Made by a program: the position numbers and the translations under genes
Part shown: piece after piece, positions 33,711 through 45,317 of the stretch
How the letters are laid out: every line of letters begins with the position of its first letter
Numbering within the stretch: position 1 is the stretch's first letter
Source of the DNA: Budorcas taxicolor
Lineage: Eukaryota; Chordata; Mammalia; Artiodactyla; Bovidae
DNA length: 64,000 nucleotides
Assembly: GCF_023091745.1 (NCBI RefSeq)
Contig: NC_068933.1
Location: 17,736,001-17,800,000, forward strand
Reading direction: 5' to 3'
The notes under the pieces: generated by a model
Databases searched by the model: none
What the model was told of the DNA's origin: nothing
The model's input: the letters and a program-made list of their open reading frames with translations, nothing else

Positions 33711-34347
33711 AGTTCAGTTCAGTTCAGTCACTCAGTCGTGTCCGACTCTTTGTGACCCCATGAATCACAGCACGCCAGGCCTCCCTGTCCATCACCAACT
33801 CCCGGAATTCACTCAGACACACGTCCATCGAGTCAGTGATACCATCCAGCCATCTCATCCTCGGTCGTCCCCTTCTCCTCCTGCCCCCAATCCCTCCCAG
33901 CATCAGAGTCTTTTCCAATGAGTCAACTCTTCCCATGAGGTGGCCAAAGTACTGGAGTTTCAGCTTTAGCATCATTCCTTCCAAAGAAATCCCAGGGCTG
34001 ATGTCCTTCAGAATGGACTGGTTGGATCTCCTTGCAGTCCAAGGACTCTCAAGAGTCTTCTCCAACACCACAGTTCAAAAGCATCAATTCTTCGGTGCTC
34101 AGCCTTCTTCACAGTCCAACTCTCACATCCATACATGAACAGTGGAAAAACCACAGCCTTGACTAGACGGACCTTAGTCGGCAAAGTAATGTCTCTGCTT
34201 TTGAATATGCTATCTAGGTTGGTCATAACTTTTCTTCCTAGAGGTAAGCGTCTTTTAATTTCATGGCTGCAATCACCATCTGCAGTGATTTTGGAGCCCC
34301 CCAAAATAAAATCTGACACTGTTTCCACTGTTTCTCCATCTATTAGT
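33711..34347 (-). mobile_element. BovB 3' end, copy 12, minus strand
   Basis: Starts CAGTTCAGTTCAGTTCAGTC next to the L1 3' end and runs to GTTTCCACTGTTTCTCCATC. Low divergence. Minus frames 33724-34071 and 34008-34328 carry RRGRPRMRWLDGI and VVFPLFMYGCESWTVKKAEH and overlap in two frames because of indels. Confidence 0.95.
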
Positions 34348-36654
34348 TATATCTTAATAAAAATCAGAATAACTTATTTATATCCACTTCTGAAGTCTTT
34401 GCTTATGGATTTTTTTCCTTGTGCTTGTGAATTCAAAGATAAAATACCAATGATTAGTTTTACATAAAATGTTTCTGTTTCTAAATAAACTAAAGAAAAT
34501 TCCATGAATAGTTATTTTAGATTATATTTATTAACACTAATTAATACTTAGAAAATTCCAGGAATATTGATTTCACAAAACCTTCATTTTAGAGATGAAC
34601 CACAGGTATAAATTCAAGAGCAGTTCCATAGAGAATAAGAAAGATGTGTAGTGTGGATATTAAAATTTTCTTTAAAGAAGCTAGGTGTTTTTTACATTTA
34701 GTTGTCATTTAAAGGATATGCAAATGCCTGTTACTCTTTGACCACATGTCATTCACTATAAAGAGTTTTTTAATCAATTTTTAAATCACTGATTTACATA
34801 TCTGAAATTTTGAGAAAGAGCTTTCATTCTGTGAAATTAAAATATTTGAAGAACACAGAATTTTAAAAAATATTTTTCTAATATTAGATAAATTCAGCTT
34901 TACATGAATATCCACTTGTTAGGCGTATAAACAGATTACTAAAAAAAAAGACAAGCAAATTAGAAATGAAAAATATGAAAGGATTATGTAAAGATGAAAA
35001 ATTTTATGCATATATTCTCTCTTAGAATTTCAAATAATTCTATTTATATAATTCTTCTTGGGGTTCCAAATTGCAAGTCAATGCTTTTAAGGATAGAATT
35101 ATTTTTGGAAAGATTACTCTGCTATGATCTCAAACAAGTACTCTATGTACAACTTATATAATCCTACCTTAAATAAGTTTTCATCTTTCATGTTCTTTCG
35201 CATTCTTGTTTTTGGAACTGGGAGGGCCACCTTTATGGCTTTATTATATTTCAAAGGCCAAATCATCAACACTGGGACTCAACACATATTCTAATCTCAA
35301 CTATTGCCTTTTCGTCTACAGTTTATCCCTTTCAACTTCTTCACCAGCCATTTCCCAAATATTAGCTGTCATCTTCTGTTGTACGACTGTATCTATTACG
35401 TCCCACTCCATTCACTGCACTCGACTGCAAGCACTTTGAAATCAGAAACACCATTTGCTTTCACCATCATAATCCAGTGTCTCTCATGGTTTGGCCAGTT
35501 TGGATTCCCTGCATAATATGTTCACGTGTCTCTAGTCTCTTTGTGGTCTTCAGCCCTATATCCTCTAAGTTGGATGCCAGCTCCCCCAGTATTCTGAAAT
35601 TATGAGTTCCCAAATCCCTATTATGAAAATTAAGATTGTTTGGATTTGAGAAAGCTCAAATTTATTTTAGAAAAATTTTTTACAACCCAGCCATTGTGGA
35701 AACACTCACCTAACTGAACACTGTTTGCTAACTGCTCAAAAAGAGGGGCCAAGGTACTTCAGAACGTTCATGTCACAAGGATCATGGTAACTGGGACAGA
35801 CTGAAACTATCTAACAAACTATTTTTCAAACAATTAAAATAAATCACTTCAATTACATTGCCTGGAATGGGTATGTTATTTTTAGTCGCAGGTATAATGA
35901 TATGTCCCAGCAGGTTTTAGAGAAAAATGGGGAGGATCTCCTCGTGACATGCTAGGCATCACAGAGCTCATAAATTAACGCTGGATAGAGCAATCAGGCT
36001 GGCAAACACTGGCAACATCCTTAATTTCCTAGTTAGAATTCGTTGTGGGTGGGCAGGTCAAACACTGCCATTTAAATCCTCACACCTGTGCGTCTTCACC
36101 ATTTGGCTCACTGACAAATTTAAAAACAAAACAAAGACAAGCTTTCCCCCCAGAAAAACACAACCTTTGAAATGATGAGTGACAAATTCTACAAAGGAAA
36201 GTGCTGTGTTTTGCTGTTCTAACATTTTTTTTTTTTTTTAAAGAAGGATTTATGTTTACTGTAGGAGGATGTGTCTCCACATACGGATGAGTTCTCAGGG
36301 GCAGTGTCAAAGAACTTGAGAAAAGCAAAGCTCGCAAAATGGAGGAGGGTAGTTAAGTAAAACTGCTACAGATTGTAACCACCTGTCTCTGTCTGGCTCA
36401 GGGAGCACTGAAAGTACACGGCCAAATTCTTAGAAAACACACCAGCCAGTACTCTCAGCCTCCGAGAATACTGATGCGTGAAGCAGCTCTTAAACCTCAG
36501 TTTCACTATTCATCTCTTCTCATGAGAGAAAGATCAGAGTGGAGATTCATTCTTAGAGTGTGTGAGTATGTGTTGCTTCAAACAGTAGTTTAAAGAAACT
36601 TAAGAAATAGATACTGAAAATTGTATTAATCACGCATTGTATATGAGTTATTAC
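34348..36654. other. Unassigned stretch, partly a possible conserved island
   Basis: 35400-35500 (CACTCGACTGCAAGCACTTT onwards) resembles an L2 3' region but weakly. 35830-36580 has mixed composition without a named repeat and may be conserved noncoding DNA. The frames at 35206-35516 and 36080-36337 show no motif. Confidence 0.5.
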
Positions 36655-36780
36655 TGCTAGAATGCAAGCTTTATAAAGGCAGGCATTTTTCTGTCGTGTT
36701 CACTGCTATACCCTCAAAGAAAAATGCATAGCTTGTTGTAGATACTTGATGAATATTTGGTAGAATAACTGAGTGTATGT
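36655..36780 (+). mobile_element. L2 LINE 3' end
   Basis: AATGCAAGCTTTATAAAGGC, AGGCATTTTTCTGTCGTGTT, CACTGCTATACCCTC, ATAGCTTGTTGTAGATACTT and GATGAATATTTGGTAGAATA follow the well-known L2 3' terminal order. Confidence 0.8.
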
Positions 36781-36879
36781 ACGATTATCTATTAATCAAT
36801 ACCTTCCTGTACTTGTACTCAGTAGCCCATAAAAATTCAAAATAATCCCTCCTACTACATGCCAAGTATCTTCATGTAC

Positions 36880-37045
36880 GTTATTTAATGCTTATACGAG
36901 TTTATCACATAGGACTTCTAATTTCTTGTTCTACAAATTAACAGAATGAGACTGAATAGTTGTTCCAAGATTTGTCAAAGGTTATCTAGTAAACATCAGA
37001 TTTTAACCTTGAGCCACTAGATGGTGTTTATACTATATAGATGTT
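36880..37045 (-). mobile_element. MIR SINE, minus strand
   Basis: Order TTTAATGCTTATACGAGTTT, a degraded AGAATGAGACTGAATAG, TTGTCAAAGGTTATCTAGTA and AGATTTTAACCTTGAGCCAC matches a reverse MIR. Confidence 0.65.
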
Positions 37046-37399
37046 ACATATATTCTGGCTCCTATTTTGAATCCATTGCATTTTGTTTCTTTCTTCCACA
37101 AATGGCTGTTCTGTGCGGGTTTTTTTTTTTCTTTCCCCTATTCCTTACCAGTTATTTGCTCATTTATAATTTATAACCACTTACTTTCACAGGGAATGAG
37201 AAGTGCATTCTAGAATCTTCACCAAAGGGATGTGAAGGGCTGGCTGGTATCTGAAACTGAAACCAAAGCAATGGGACTGAAGGCTCAGAAAGGTGCTCTC
37301 TGATCCCTCATGACTTGTGACAACTGATAACATGGAAGCGTTGCCTGAAAGGCAGGATAGCGGAGACACAGTAGAGGAAGAAACACACACATATTCCTT
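37046..37399. other. Unassigned stretch
   Basis: Contains a poly-T run at about 37118-37131. No gene: the frame 37187-37444 has no motif and overlaps an L1 3' end. Confidence 0.5.
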
Positions 37400-37960
37400 T
37401 ATACGTATAATAAATCCGACATGTAAAAACTGAAGCATAGACAAAGCAGAGAGAATAGTATAATGAAACTACTGTATCTATCACTCAGCTTCAGCAATTA
37501 TCAAGCTATGGCCAATCTTATTGCATCTATTCCACCTCTCCTTTCTCCTTTGTCCTGGATTACTATGAATCACATTTCCAACTTTATATCATTTCATCTA
37601 TAAATATTTCAGCATATAACTAAAATTAAGGCATTCCTTAATATAATTAAATATCCAGACATTTTCTATGTTTATCATATTTGTTTAAGCTTATTTGAAT
37701 CAGGATCTAGATCAGATCCATATGTTGCAAATGGTTGATACAGTTCGAACTCTTCTTTTGATCTTTAGGTTCCCCCCAGTTTTTTTTTTTGCTTTCTCTT
37801 CATGATTTTTTTTTTTGAAAGACTAATTATTTTGTCTTGTAGAATATTCTACCCATCGGATTTTGCAGTTTCTTCCAGAAATGTCACTTATCATGTCCTT
37901 TGTTCCCATACACTGTTATTTAAAACTGGAGGTTTAATCAGATTAGGGGTTGGATGTTTT
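37400..37960 (-). mobile_element. L1 3' end, antisense, old
   Basis: GAGAGAATAGTATAATGAAA, CACTCAGCTTCAGCAATTAT, ATTTCATCTATAAATATTTC, TGAATCAGGATCTAGATCAG, TAGGTTCCCCCCAG and GTCTTGTAGAATATTCTACC follow the antisense 3' region of an L1M-type element. Confidence 0.8.
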
Positions 37961-38242
37961 GCAAGAAAGATATCTAAGTGTTGGGAGCTTGTCTGGTAGC
38001 TCTCTGATTTGTGTCAGCAGCCACTGATGATGCTGCCTAAATCCATTACTGTGTTAGGGGGTGTTGCAAAGTGGGAATCTCCTCTGTGTCAGTTCTTACT
38101 TACTGGTGAGAATGTGTCCACAAAGAGAATCAACACTCATCGTCTCATCTGTGCATATCCTGGCAACTGGTTTATACAGGAAAGGCAAGACAACAGCTAG
38201 GTCACTGCAACCAAGACAATAGGTTGAGAGTGAAGTGAAATA

Positions 38243-38541
38243 TAGTGAAAGTCACTCAATCATATCTGACTCTTCACAACCCCATGGAGTACTCCAGGCC
38301 AGAATACTGGAATGGGTAGTCTTTCCCTTCTCCAGGGAGGAATCTTCCCAACCCAGGGATCCAACCCATGTCTCCCGCAATGCAGGCAGATTCTTTACCA
38401 TCTGAGCCACCAGGGAAGCCCAAGAATACTGGAGTGGGTAGCCTTTCCCTTCTCCAGGGGATCTTCTCAACCCAGGGATCAAATCCAGGTCTCCTGCATT
38501 GCAGACAGATTCTTTACCAGCTGAGCTACCAGGATAGTCCA
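38243..38541 (-). mobile_element. Bov-A2-like dimer, minus strand
   Basis: The first unit (38243-38421) reads AGTCACTCAATCATATCTGA to GAGCCACCAGGGAAGCCC. A second partial unit follows directly (38422-38541), from AAGAATACTGGAGTGGGTAG to GAGCTACCAGG. The AAGAATACTGGAGTGGGTAG-to-CACCAGG module thus occurs twice head to tail. Frames on both strands here are artefacts. Confidence 0.88.
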
Positions 38542-38702
38542 AAATCTCCTTAGCAGAGGATGGTTAGTGAAAGGTGGCCATATTAATAATTATGCCAGAG
38601 AAATATATATAAACTTGGTAAATCCTGGGCGAGCTAGAACACAGGGCAAATGTATGTATAATTCACTGCTGGTTTATATAAAAATATAATTTATTTTTCC
38701 AT

Positions 38703-38714
38703 TATAGAGCATAT
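38703..38714. repeat. Target site duplication of Bov SINE (left)
   Basis: TATAGAGCATAT is repeated exactly at 38844-38855. Confidence 0.92.
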
Positions 38715-38843
38715 GGAGAAGGAAATGGCAACTCACTCCAGTATTCTTGCCTGAAAAATCCCATGGACAGAGGAGCCTGGTGGGCTCCAGTCCATGGGGT
38801 CGCAAAGAGTCGGACATGACTGAGCGACTTCACTTTCACTTTC
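38715..38843 (+). mobile_element. Bov-A SINE monomer, 3' type
   Basis: GGAGAAGGAAATGGCAACTC to GACTTCACTTTCACTTTC. Its perfect 12-bp target site duplication shows that this short form inserted as such, and the 5' tRNA-like part was never present at this site. Confidence 0.95.
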
Positions 38844-38855
38844 TATAGAGCATAT

Positions 38856-41237
38856 ATATGTTGGGCATAAAAAATATTCAAGTGTGGCTATTTCCTGCTT
38901 CCTGCCCTTACAGAGATTTCTGAGAAAAATGCTAATTCAGAAGAACACTCAGAGGTTCAAAGCCAAGAAAACAAAGAGTTGAAAGTGTTTTAAGTTGCTC
39001 TGATCACATCCTATTTGTCAGAATTCAGGCATGCGCTTTGCTGTCTCAACCAAAGGGAGGCTGCGAACTAACCTGGCTATTTGCTGAGAAGGAAGTATAT
39101 TAGAGATAATAAACAATTAGGCAAATTATTCAAAGTGCTGTTTTCACGGTGAAAGAAAATAAGTTTTGAATATGGAATTTATTAAAGATAGTCATATGCA
39201 TATGTACATACAAGTTCATGATAAGACATTTATATGCATATGCACACATGAGTTCGATATTAATTTCAGTTTATTTCAGGCAGAACTCAGATACACAGTT
39301 TCTTTCTAAGGCTTAATTATCCAGCCTCATCTTTTACAGTGCAAGGTCTATTGAGGCAATTAGTAATAGAAATTTGCTAATCTGTCAGGGGCATGGATGA
39401 ATTCCAATTAAAAACTGAATTTATTTGATCATGAGGAGAAAAGCTTAAAATGAAGGAAAAATATTTTTGTGAGCTTGCAAACTCCCAATTTTCTATTTCA
39501 CTTTGTCGACATGGGAATTTCCTTTCTTTTCTTTTTTTTTTGTTTATCTGACTTTTGAGTTTAAATCAGAATTAAATTGTTGTTTTACAAACTTTATACA
39601 CTTACTAGTTTCAAATTCCCATCTCTGCATTGCAAAACACTTAACATGATTTAAGTTCAGTAGGAGTAGCCTTTAAACGCTAGGTCTTTGGAATCAATGC
39701 CAAGAAAGGACATGGGAGATTCTCATTTCAGCTGAAATGGCTAGGTGGATCATTCATCTTATCTGAAATTGGAGTTGGATAGGGTAGTTATTACAAGTGT
39801 GTTCTATCAACATCACGTTGCCTTCTTGTATGTTTTATCAGGAAAGGTGTATATTAGATTCAATGTGACTCAATGTCTGAGAAGAGGCAAGGGAAAGAAG
39901 GAAAGGGTGTTGATTGATAAGTGAGGTCTCACTACAAAAACCTATGGTCCATGCTCCTAATGATGACAGTACCTCAGCTGCTATGCTCCAATTTGAAAAC
40001 CAAAATTATTGTAGAACTGGGAATATTTCTCAGCTCATAGTGGATTGATATGTAACTGCTTGTGGGAATAGTAATAAATCACACAGATCAGAAGGTCCAC
40101 AAGTTAATAGCTTAAAAATGATTGGAATATTTTCTTTCATTTTAGACAAAAGTCTCTCTGGAGTATATATAGTGTAATAGAAGCAAGTAATTCCGTCCAC
40201 ATACAAATTGTTCTGTGTTTTACATTCAGGCTTCGAAACCCCTGCTTAACATTTCCTTTCAGGTCCAATTCACAAGCCTGGCATTTACAAATTTAAGAAT
40301 CAAATTGCAGATCATTTTAAGCTGTATGTTAGATTGAATTGTAAACTCACTGTGAATGGTGCCAGCATTGAGATTCCCAGTATGTATATGTTCACACAGG
40401 AGAAAATAAAAGTAAGCTTTTTGATTCAACCCATCCATTTAATTGAATAGGAAATATAATATTACAAGATTGATTGAAGGATGAAACTGATTTTAAGTGA
40501 ATATGCATCATTTCCTCCCACTGATACACACTTAACTTGGGTTAGGTGATCTGATTCATGAGATTTTAATCTGCCTGTAATTTCATACCTAGAATGCTTC
40601 AGAAAACTTATATTCTGTGTATGTTCACTCTCAGGGGGAGATGGGAAACTAAACCTATAATGAGGTAAATAATTAAATCAAATATCATAATATGTTCAAT
40701 CCCCAGATCCCTCTATTCTTGTAGACCTAGCCAACTTTAGAACTACAGAAAAAATGCTATCACTGTATTTACAAAGGATGGAACATTATATACATTGCTT
40801 AAAATTTTGAAAAATCAACTCTAATACTCCTATATAAACTGTAGGCATGGATTATATTAAGAAATGGCAAGTTCTAGCTACAACACGGCAGGTGGGAGGT
40901 GGGGAGGTGGAAGGGTGGGGGTAGGGATCACCCCCCAAGTCCAGTGTTTCAGAGGATGGAGGAGGGAAAGGCCAAAGCTGAGGGAAATTCCAGGAGGAGA
41001 TACAAGGGAACCCCCTCCTCCCTTTCTTGTCCTCCTCACTTCCCAAATTCTCAGCCAGTGGGGTCCAGTGTTGATAAATGTTGATAAATTATTGAACTCA
41101 ATTTTGCAGGTAAGCTCTGAATTATCCTAGAACCAAGTGTGCAACAGTTTCTAAGTGGGTATCTAAGAAATAAGATATATAAAATACTCTCAAAATTATA
41201 TATTTGCCTTCCTCATTCTTTTGGTGGGAATTTTAAG
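38856..41237. other. Repeat-poor stretch, possible conserved island and G-rich patch
   Basis: No named repeat in about 2.4 kb. 39090-39500 has many ATTA/TAAT cores, ATGCATATG repeats (39194-39222 and 39232-39260) and mixed composition. A G-rich patch lies at 40891-40926. The frames at 40852-41130 overlap this patch on both strands and lack any motif. Confidence 0.5.
40891..40926 (+). other. G-quadruplex-type motif
   Basis: G runs of three to five separated by short loops (GGTGGGAGGTGGGGAGGTGG and onward to GGGGGTAGGG). Confidence 0.7.
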
Positions 41238-41348
41238 TGAATGAAATGGCAACCTACTCCAGTATTCTTGCCTGGAGAATCCCATGGACAGAGGAACCTG
41301 GCGGGCTGTAGTTCGTGGGATCGCAAGAGTTAGACACAACTTAGTGCT
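41238..41348 (+). mobile_element. Bov-tA/Bov-A SINE, 3' part
   Basis: GAATGAAATGGCAACCTACT, CTCCAGTATTCTTGCCTGG and AGAGTTAGACACAACTTAGT. Truncated at the 5' side. Confidence 0.9.
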
Positions 41349-41887
41349 ATATTTTCTTTTTCTTTTATTTTCTTATGGATGTCTGAGTAATTTCTCCAAA
41401 TTATTTAATTATATAATTTTTAATTTTAGAGGAAGAGTGAGAGAAACCAGTTTATCCTTAGAAGTTTTGTATATCACACAAAATAAATGGGCAAAGGCTT
41501 CCAAAGAGTTTATTAGCTCCCTCCTTCTTCCATAATCAACTAAGTGGCTTATCTCATTATTAAACCTGAAATACAGCAAGAAAAATTTATTATCTGTAGA
41601 TAATTGTATATTAAGTGGATAAAGAGTCTTGTATCACAGGACCAGCTTCCGTTCAGGATAGTAGCTATCCTGCACACTGCCACTGCAGTGTGGCCAAAGT
41701 GTACTGAAGGCTGAAGCAAGACCAAATAGATAATTTGAATTATTTCTCATAATTGTGCCTTACAAAATATCTTGACACTCTTTAATATGGCAGTTTATAA
41801 AAGAATTCTAATGTATTTATTATATACTAGTGGAATTTGAGTAATGAAGAGAAAGAGTCTGCTCTAGAATCAAAGGATTGCATGCCA
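41349..41887. other. Unassigned stretch
   Basis: AT-rich, no recognised repeat or exon. Confidence 0.5.
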
Positions 41888-42488
41888 AGATTTTATTTTC
41901 TTGGGCTCCAAAATCACTAAGGATAGTGAGTGTAGCCACAAAATTAAAAGACACTTGCTCCTTAGAAGAATGCCTATGACAAACCTAGACAGCACATTAA
42001 AAAGCAGAGATATCACTTGGCTGACAAGGCCTGTATATTTAAAGCTATGAGTTTTCCAATAGTCATATACAGATATGAGAGTCATATACATCACTAAAAG
42101 AAGGCTGAGTGCCAAAGTATTGATGCTTTAAAATTGTGATACTGGGAAGACTCTTGACATCCCCTTGAACTACAAGGAGATCAAATCAGTCAATCCTAAA
42201 GGAAATCAGCTCTGAATATTCATTGGAAGGACTGGTGCTGAAGCTCCAGAATTTTGGTTATCTGATGCAAGAAGTTGACTCATTGGGAAAAAAACCTGAT
42301 TCTTGGAAAGACTGAAGGCAGCAAGAGAAATGGGTGACAAAGGATGAGATGGTTGGATAGCATCACTGACTCAATGGAAATGAATATGAGTAAACTCTGG
42401 GAGATAGTAAAGGACAAGGAAGCCTGGCGTGCTGCAGTCCATGCAGTTGCAAAGAGCCAGACATGACTTAGCAACTGAACAACAACAA
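41888..42488 (+). mobile_element. BovB 3' part, copy 13, diverged
   Basis: From GATTTTATTTTCTTGGGCTC to GACTTAGCAACTGAACAACA. Among the more diverged copies: the usual ATCACTGCAGATGGTGACTG reads ATCACTAAGGATAGTGAGTG. No useful open frame. Confidence 0.92.
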
Positions 42489-42804
42489 AATACCAAAACT
42501 TAAGCCAGGAATTTGGAGGGTGCATTGATGTCATGACTGGTAGAGCTCTTAATTGGAATGGAGCCTCAGTTTATAAGGATAATGAAAACTATATGTGAGA
42601 ACTTGTGCAAACCATTTATGGGTTATGGAATTTATCTTTAAGAAAAAGGACAAATATAGATGCTTGACTAGTAGGTGATCTGATGAGAGCAATGTTTGCA
42701 GAAGATTAATCTGGCAGGTATATGCAAATCATGTTGGAACAGAGAGGGCTATTACCTCTTAGAGATTAGTAAAACTTTTTACTAAAAATTGAGTGAAGAG
42801 GGAA
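42489..42804. other. Unassigned stretch
   Basis: No recognised repeat. Confidence 0.5.
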
Positions 42805-42937
42805 TTATACTCAATATTTTGTATTAACCTATAATGGAAAGGAATCTAAAAAAGAATATGTATATATATTCATATTCACTTTACTGTACACCTGAAACTA
42901 ACACAACATTTTAAGTCAACTTAACTTCAATTAAAAA
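42805..42937 (+). mobile_element. L1 3' terminus
   Basis: AACCTATAATGGAAAGGAAT, CACTTTACTGTACACCTGAA, ACTAACACAACATTTTAAGT and AACTTCAATTAAAAAAAATC match the terminal 130 bases of artiodactyl L1. Confidence 0.85.
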
Positions 42938-43113
42938 AAATCGAATGAAGGAAACATTTGGTATTGGTCATAAGAATGAAAAGAATCGTCCAAATGTGAG
43001 AAGTATAATTAAAGAAGTTTACAACACTAAATGGCTTAATGGAATTTTAATTTAGATTTGACAATTCCATAATGTTTATTAAGCCTCTATTAGCAGAAAA
43101 CTATACTGGTGAA

Positions 43114-43326
43114 GGGGCTTCTGAGATGGTTCAGACAGTAAAGAATCTGCCTGCAGTGCAGGAGACCTGGGTTCATTCCCTGCATTGGGAAGATCCCTTG
43201 GAGAAAGGAATGGCAGCCCACTCCAGTATTCTTGTCCAGAGAATTCCATGGACAAAGGAGCCTGGCAGGCTTCAGTCCATGGGATTGCAAAGAGTCTTTG
43301 CATGGGGTTGCAAAGTGACTAAAGCT
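43114..43326 (+). mobile_element. Bov-tA SINE
   Basis: GAAGGGGCTTCTGAGATGGT, AAGAATCTGCCTGCAGTGCA, GGGTTCATTCCCTGC (B-box-like), GGAAGATCCCTTGGAGAAAG and GTCCATGGGATTGCAAAGAG. After this a partial second GCATGGGGTTGCAAAG repeats the tail (43300-43315). Confidence 0.92.
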
Positions 43327-43424
43327 TTTTACAGTTTCATACTGTTGTAGACAGAAATAGTAAACATTAAGAGATGAAATAACTGCAATTAAACACACGT
43401 GCTCTGAAAAGAAAACTAAACTAT

Positions 43425-43596
43425 TTGGTTTAAATCTTGCTTCAACAATTTGCTATTGAGGAACACAGAGCAAATTACATGATTTTTCTGAGGTTCTCTT
43501 TTCAACAAAAAAAATGAAATAACTGCCTACCTAATAGATTCATTTTGAGGATTACTGTTATTAAGAAAGGTAGTTCATGTATGTGCTTGACATACG
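43425..43596 (+). mobile_element. MIR SINE, segment 1
   Basis: CAAATTACATGATTTTTCTG, a degraded AGGTTCTCTTTTCAACA, AAAAATGAAATAACTGCCTA, CATTTTGAGGATTACTG and GTATGTGCTTGACATACG follow the plus-strand MIR core and 3' end. Split by a Bov-tA. Confidence 0.75.
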
Positions 43597-43811
43597 TGTT
43601 TGGGCTAACTTGCTTCAGTTGTATCCAACTCTTTGTGACCGTAAGGGCTGTAGGGTCCCCCACGTTCCTCTGTCCATGGGATTCTCCAGGCCAGAATGCT
43701 GGAGTGGGCTGCCATTCAGGGGTCTTCCTGACTCAGGGATTTAACCCAGGTCTCTTATGTCTCCTGCCTTAACAGGTGGGCTCTGTACCACTAGCAGCAC
43801 CAGGGAAGCCC
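43597..43811 (-). mobile_element. Bov-tA SINE inserted in MIR, minus strand
   Basis: Reads CTTCAGTTGTATCCAACTCT to GCAGCACCAGGGAAGCCC. The flanking repeats GCTTGACATACG (43585-43596) and GCCTGACTTACG (43812-43823) form a 12-bp target site duplication with two differences, made from MIR sequence. Confidence 0.93.
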
Positions 43812-43875
43812 GCCTGACTTACGATGTCTCAATAAATGTTAGTAACTGTAATTACTGCTGTTGTGGTGGTGATGA
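43812..43875 (+). mobile_element. MIR SINE, segment 2
   Basis: GTCTCAATAAATGTTAGTAA and CTGTAATTACTGCTG complete the MIR 3' end after the Bov-tA. Confidence 0.7.
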
Positions 43876-44185
43876 TTATCAGGCTGTGTTTTAGAGGACC
43901 TACTAGACAATTCATTTAAGGGAGATATTTGAGTATGGTTTAAGATATCGTACTGAGTTATTGTAGAGGCTGCTTAGAGATATATGCCTGAAGTCTAGGG
44001 ATGATTCACAGCCTGAATTATGGAACTGACAAGAATTAAAATGAGGTAAAAGTTCACATCATAGGACTGAATACCTTTTACTAGGATGAGGTAAAATAAA
44101 AACAGAGGAAGTCAAGTTTCTACTTTGTTTACACAATGAGAGTGGTTAAACCACAATCACACACTAGGAACTGAGACAATCTGCA

Positions 44186-44797
44186 ATGGAAACAGTAAGA
44201 GACTGTATTTTCTTGGGCTCCAAAATCACTGCAGATGGTGACTGCAGCCATGAGATTAAAAGACGCTTGCTCCTTGGAAGGAGAGTTATGACAAAGCTAG
44301 ACAGCATATTTTAAAGCAGAGACATTACTTTGCCAGTGCAGGTCCATCTAGTCAAAGCTATGGTTTGTTCAGTAGTCATGTACAGATGTGAGAGTTGGAC
44401 TATAAAGAAAGCTGAGCACCAAATAATTGAAGCTGTTGAACTGCGGTGTTGGAGAAGACTCTTGAGAGTCCCTTGGACTGCAAGGAGATCCAACCAGTCC
44501 ATCTTAAAGGAAGTCAGTCCTGAATATTCATTGGAAGGACTGATGCTGAAGCTGAAACTCCAATACTTTGGCCACCTGATTCGAAGAAGTGACTCATTGG
44601 AAAAGACCCTGATGCTGGGAAAGATTGAAGTCAGGAGGAGAAGGGGACGACAGAGGATGAGATGTTTGGATGGCATCACTGACTTGATGGACATGAGTTT
44701 GAGTAAGCTCCAGGAGTTGGTGATGAATAGGGAAGCCTGGTGTGCTGCAGTCCATGGGGTCACAAAGAGTTGGACACAACTGAGCAACTGAACTGAA
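44186..44797 (+). mobile_element. BovB 3' part, copy 14 (first of a tandem pair)
   Basis: From AATGGAAACAGTAAGAGACT to GAGCAACTGAACTGAACTG. The frame 44330-44791 (153 codons) is an almost continuous C-terminal BovB remnant with RRRRGRQRMRCLDGI. Minus frames here are antisense artefacts. Confidence 0.95.
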
Positions 44798-44827
44798 CTG
44801 ACTCCTATGTAAGGAATATAGAAACAC

Positions 44828-45202
44828 ATAAAGAAGGCTGAAGGATTAATGTTCTTGAACTGTGGTGTTGGAGAAGACTCTTTAGAGTCCCTTGGACTGC
44901 AAGGAGATCAAACCAGTCAGTCTTAAAGGAAGTCAAGCCTGAATATTCATTGGGAGGGCTGGTGCTGAAGCTGAAGCTCCAATACTTTGGCCACCTGATG
45001 TGAAGAGCTGACTCATTAGTAAACACCCTGATGTTAGGAAAGATGGAAGGCAGGAGAAAAAGAGGATGAGATGGTTGGATGGCATCACTGACTCAGTGGG
45101 CATGAGTTTGAGCAAATTCCAGGAGATGATGAAGGACAGGGAAGCCTGGTGTGATACACTCCATGGGGTGGCAAAGAGTTGGACACAACTGAGCAACAAT
45201 AA
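44828..45202 (+). mobile_element. BovB 3' part, copy 15 (second of the pair)
   Basis: Begins AAAGAAGGCTGAAGGATTAA only 30 bases after copy 14 and ends GACACAACTGAGCAACAATA. It has its own deletions (the GGGACGACAG stretch near 45058). Same direction as copy 14. Confidence 0.93.
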
Positions 45203-45317
45203 TGTGCCAAAGTAGTAGAATCCATTTCTTAAAGGGGCCAAGATACTAACTTTTATTTACCCTTAACAATTCAGGAGTTAGGGTTACCGACTCGTCGAAA
45301 ACCCCCATGTAACTTTA

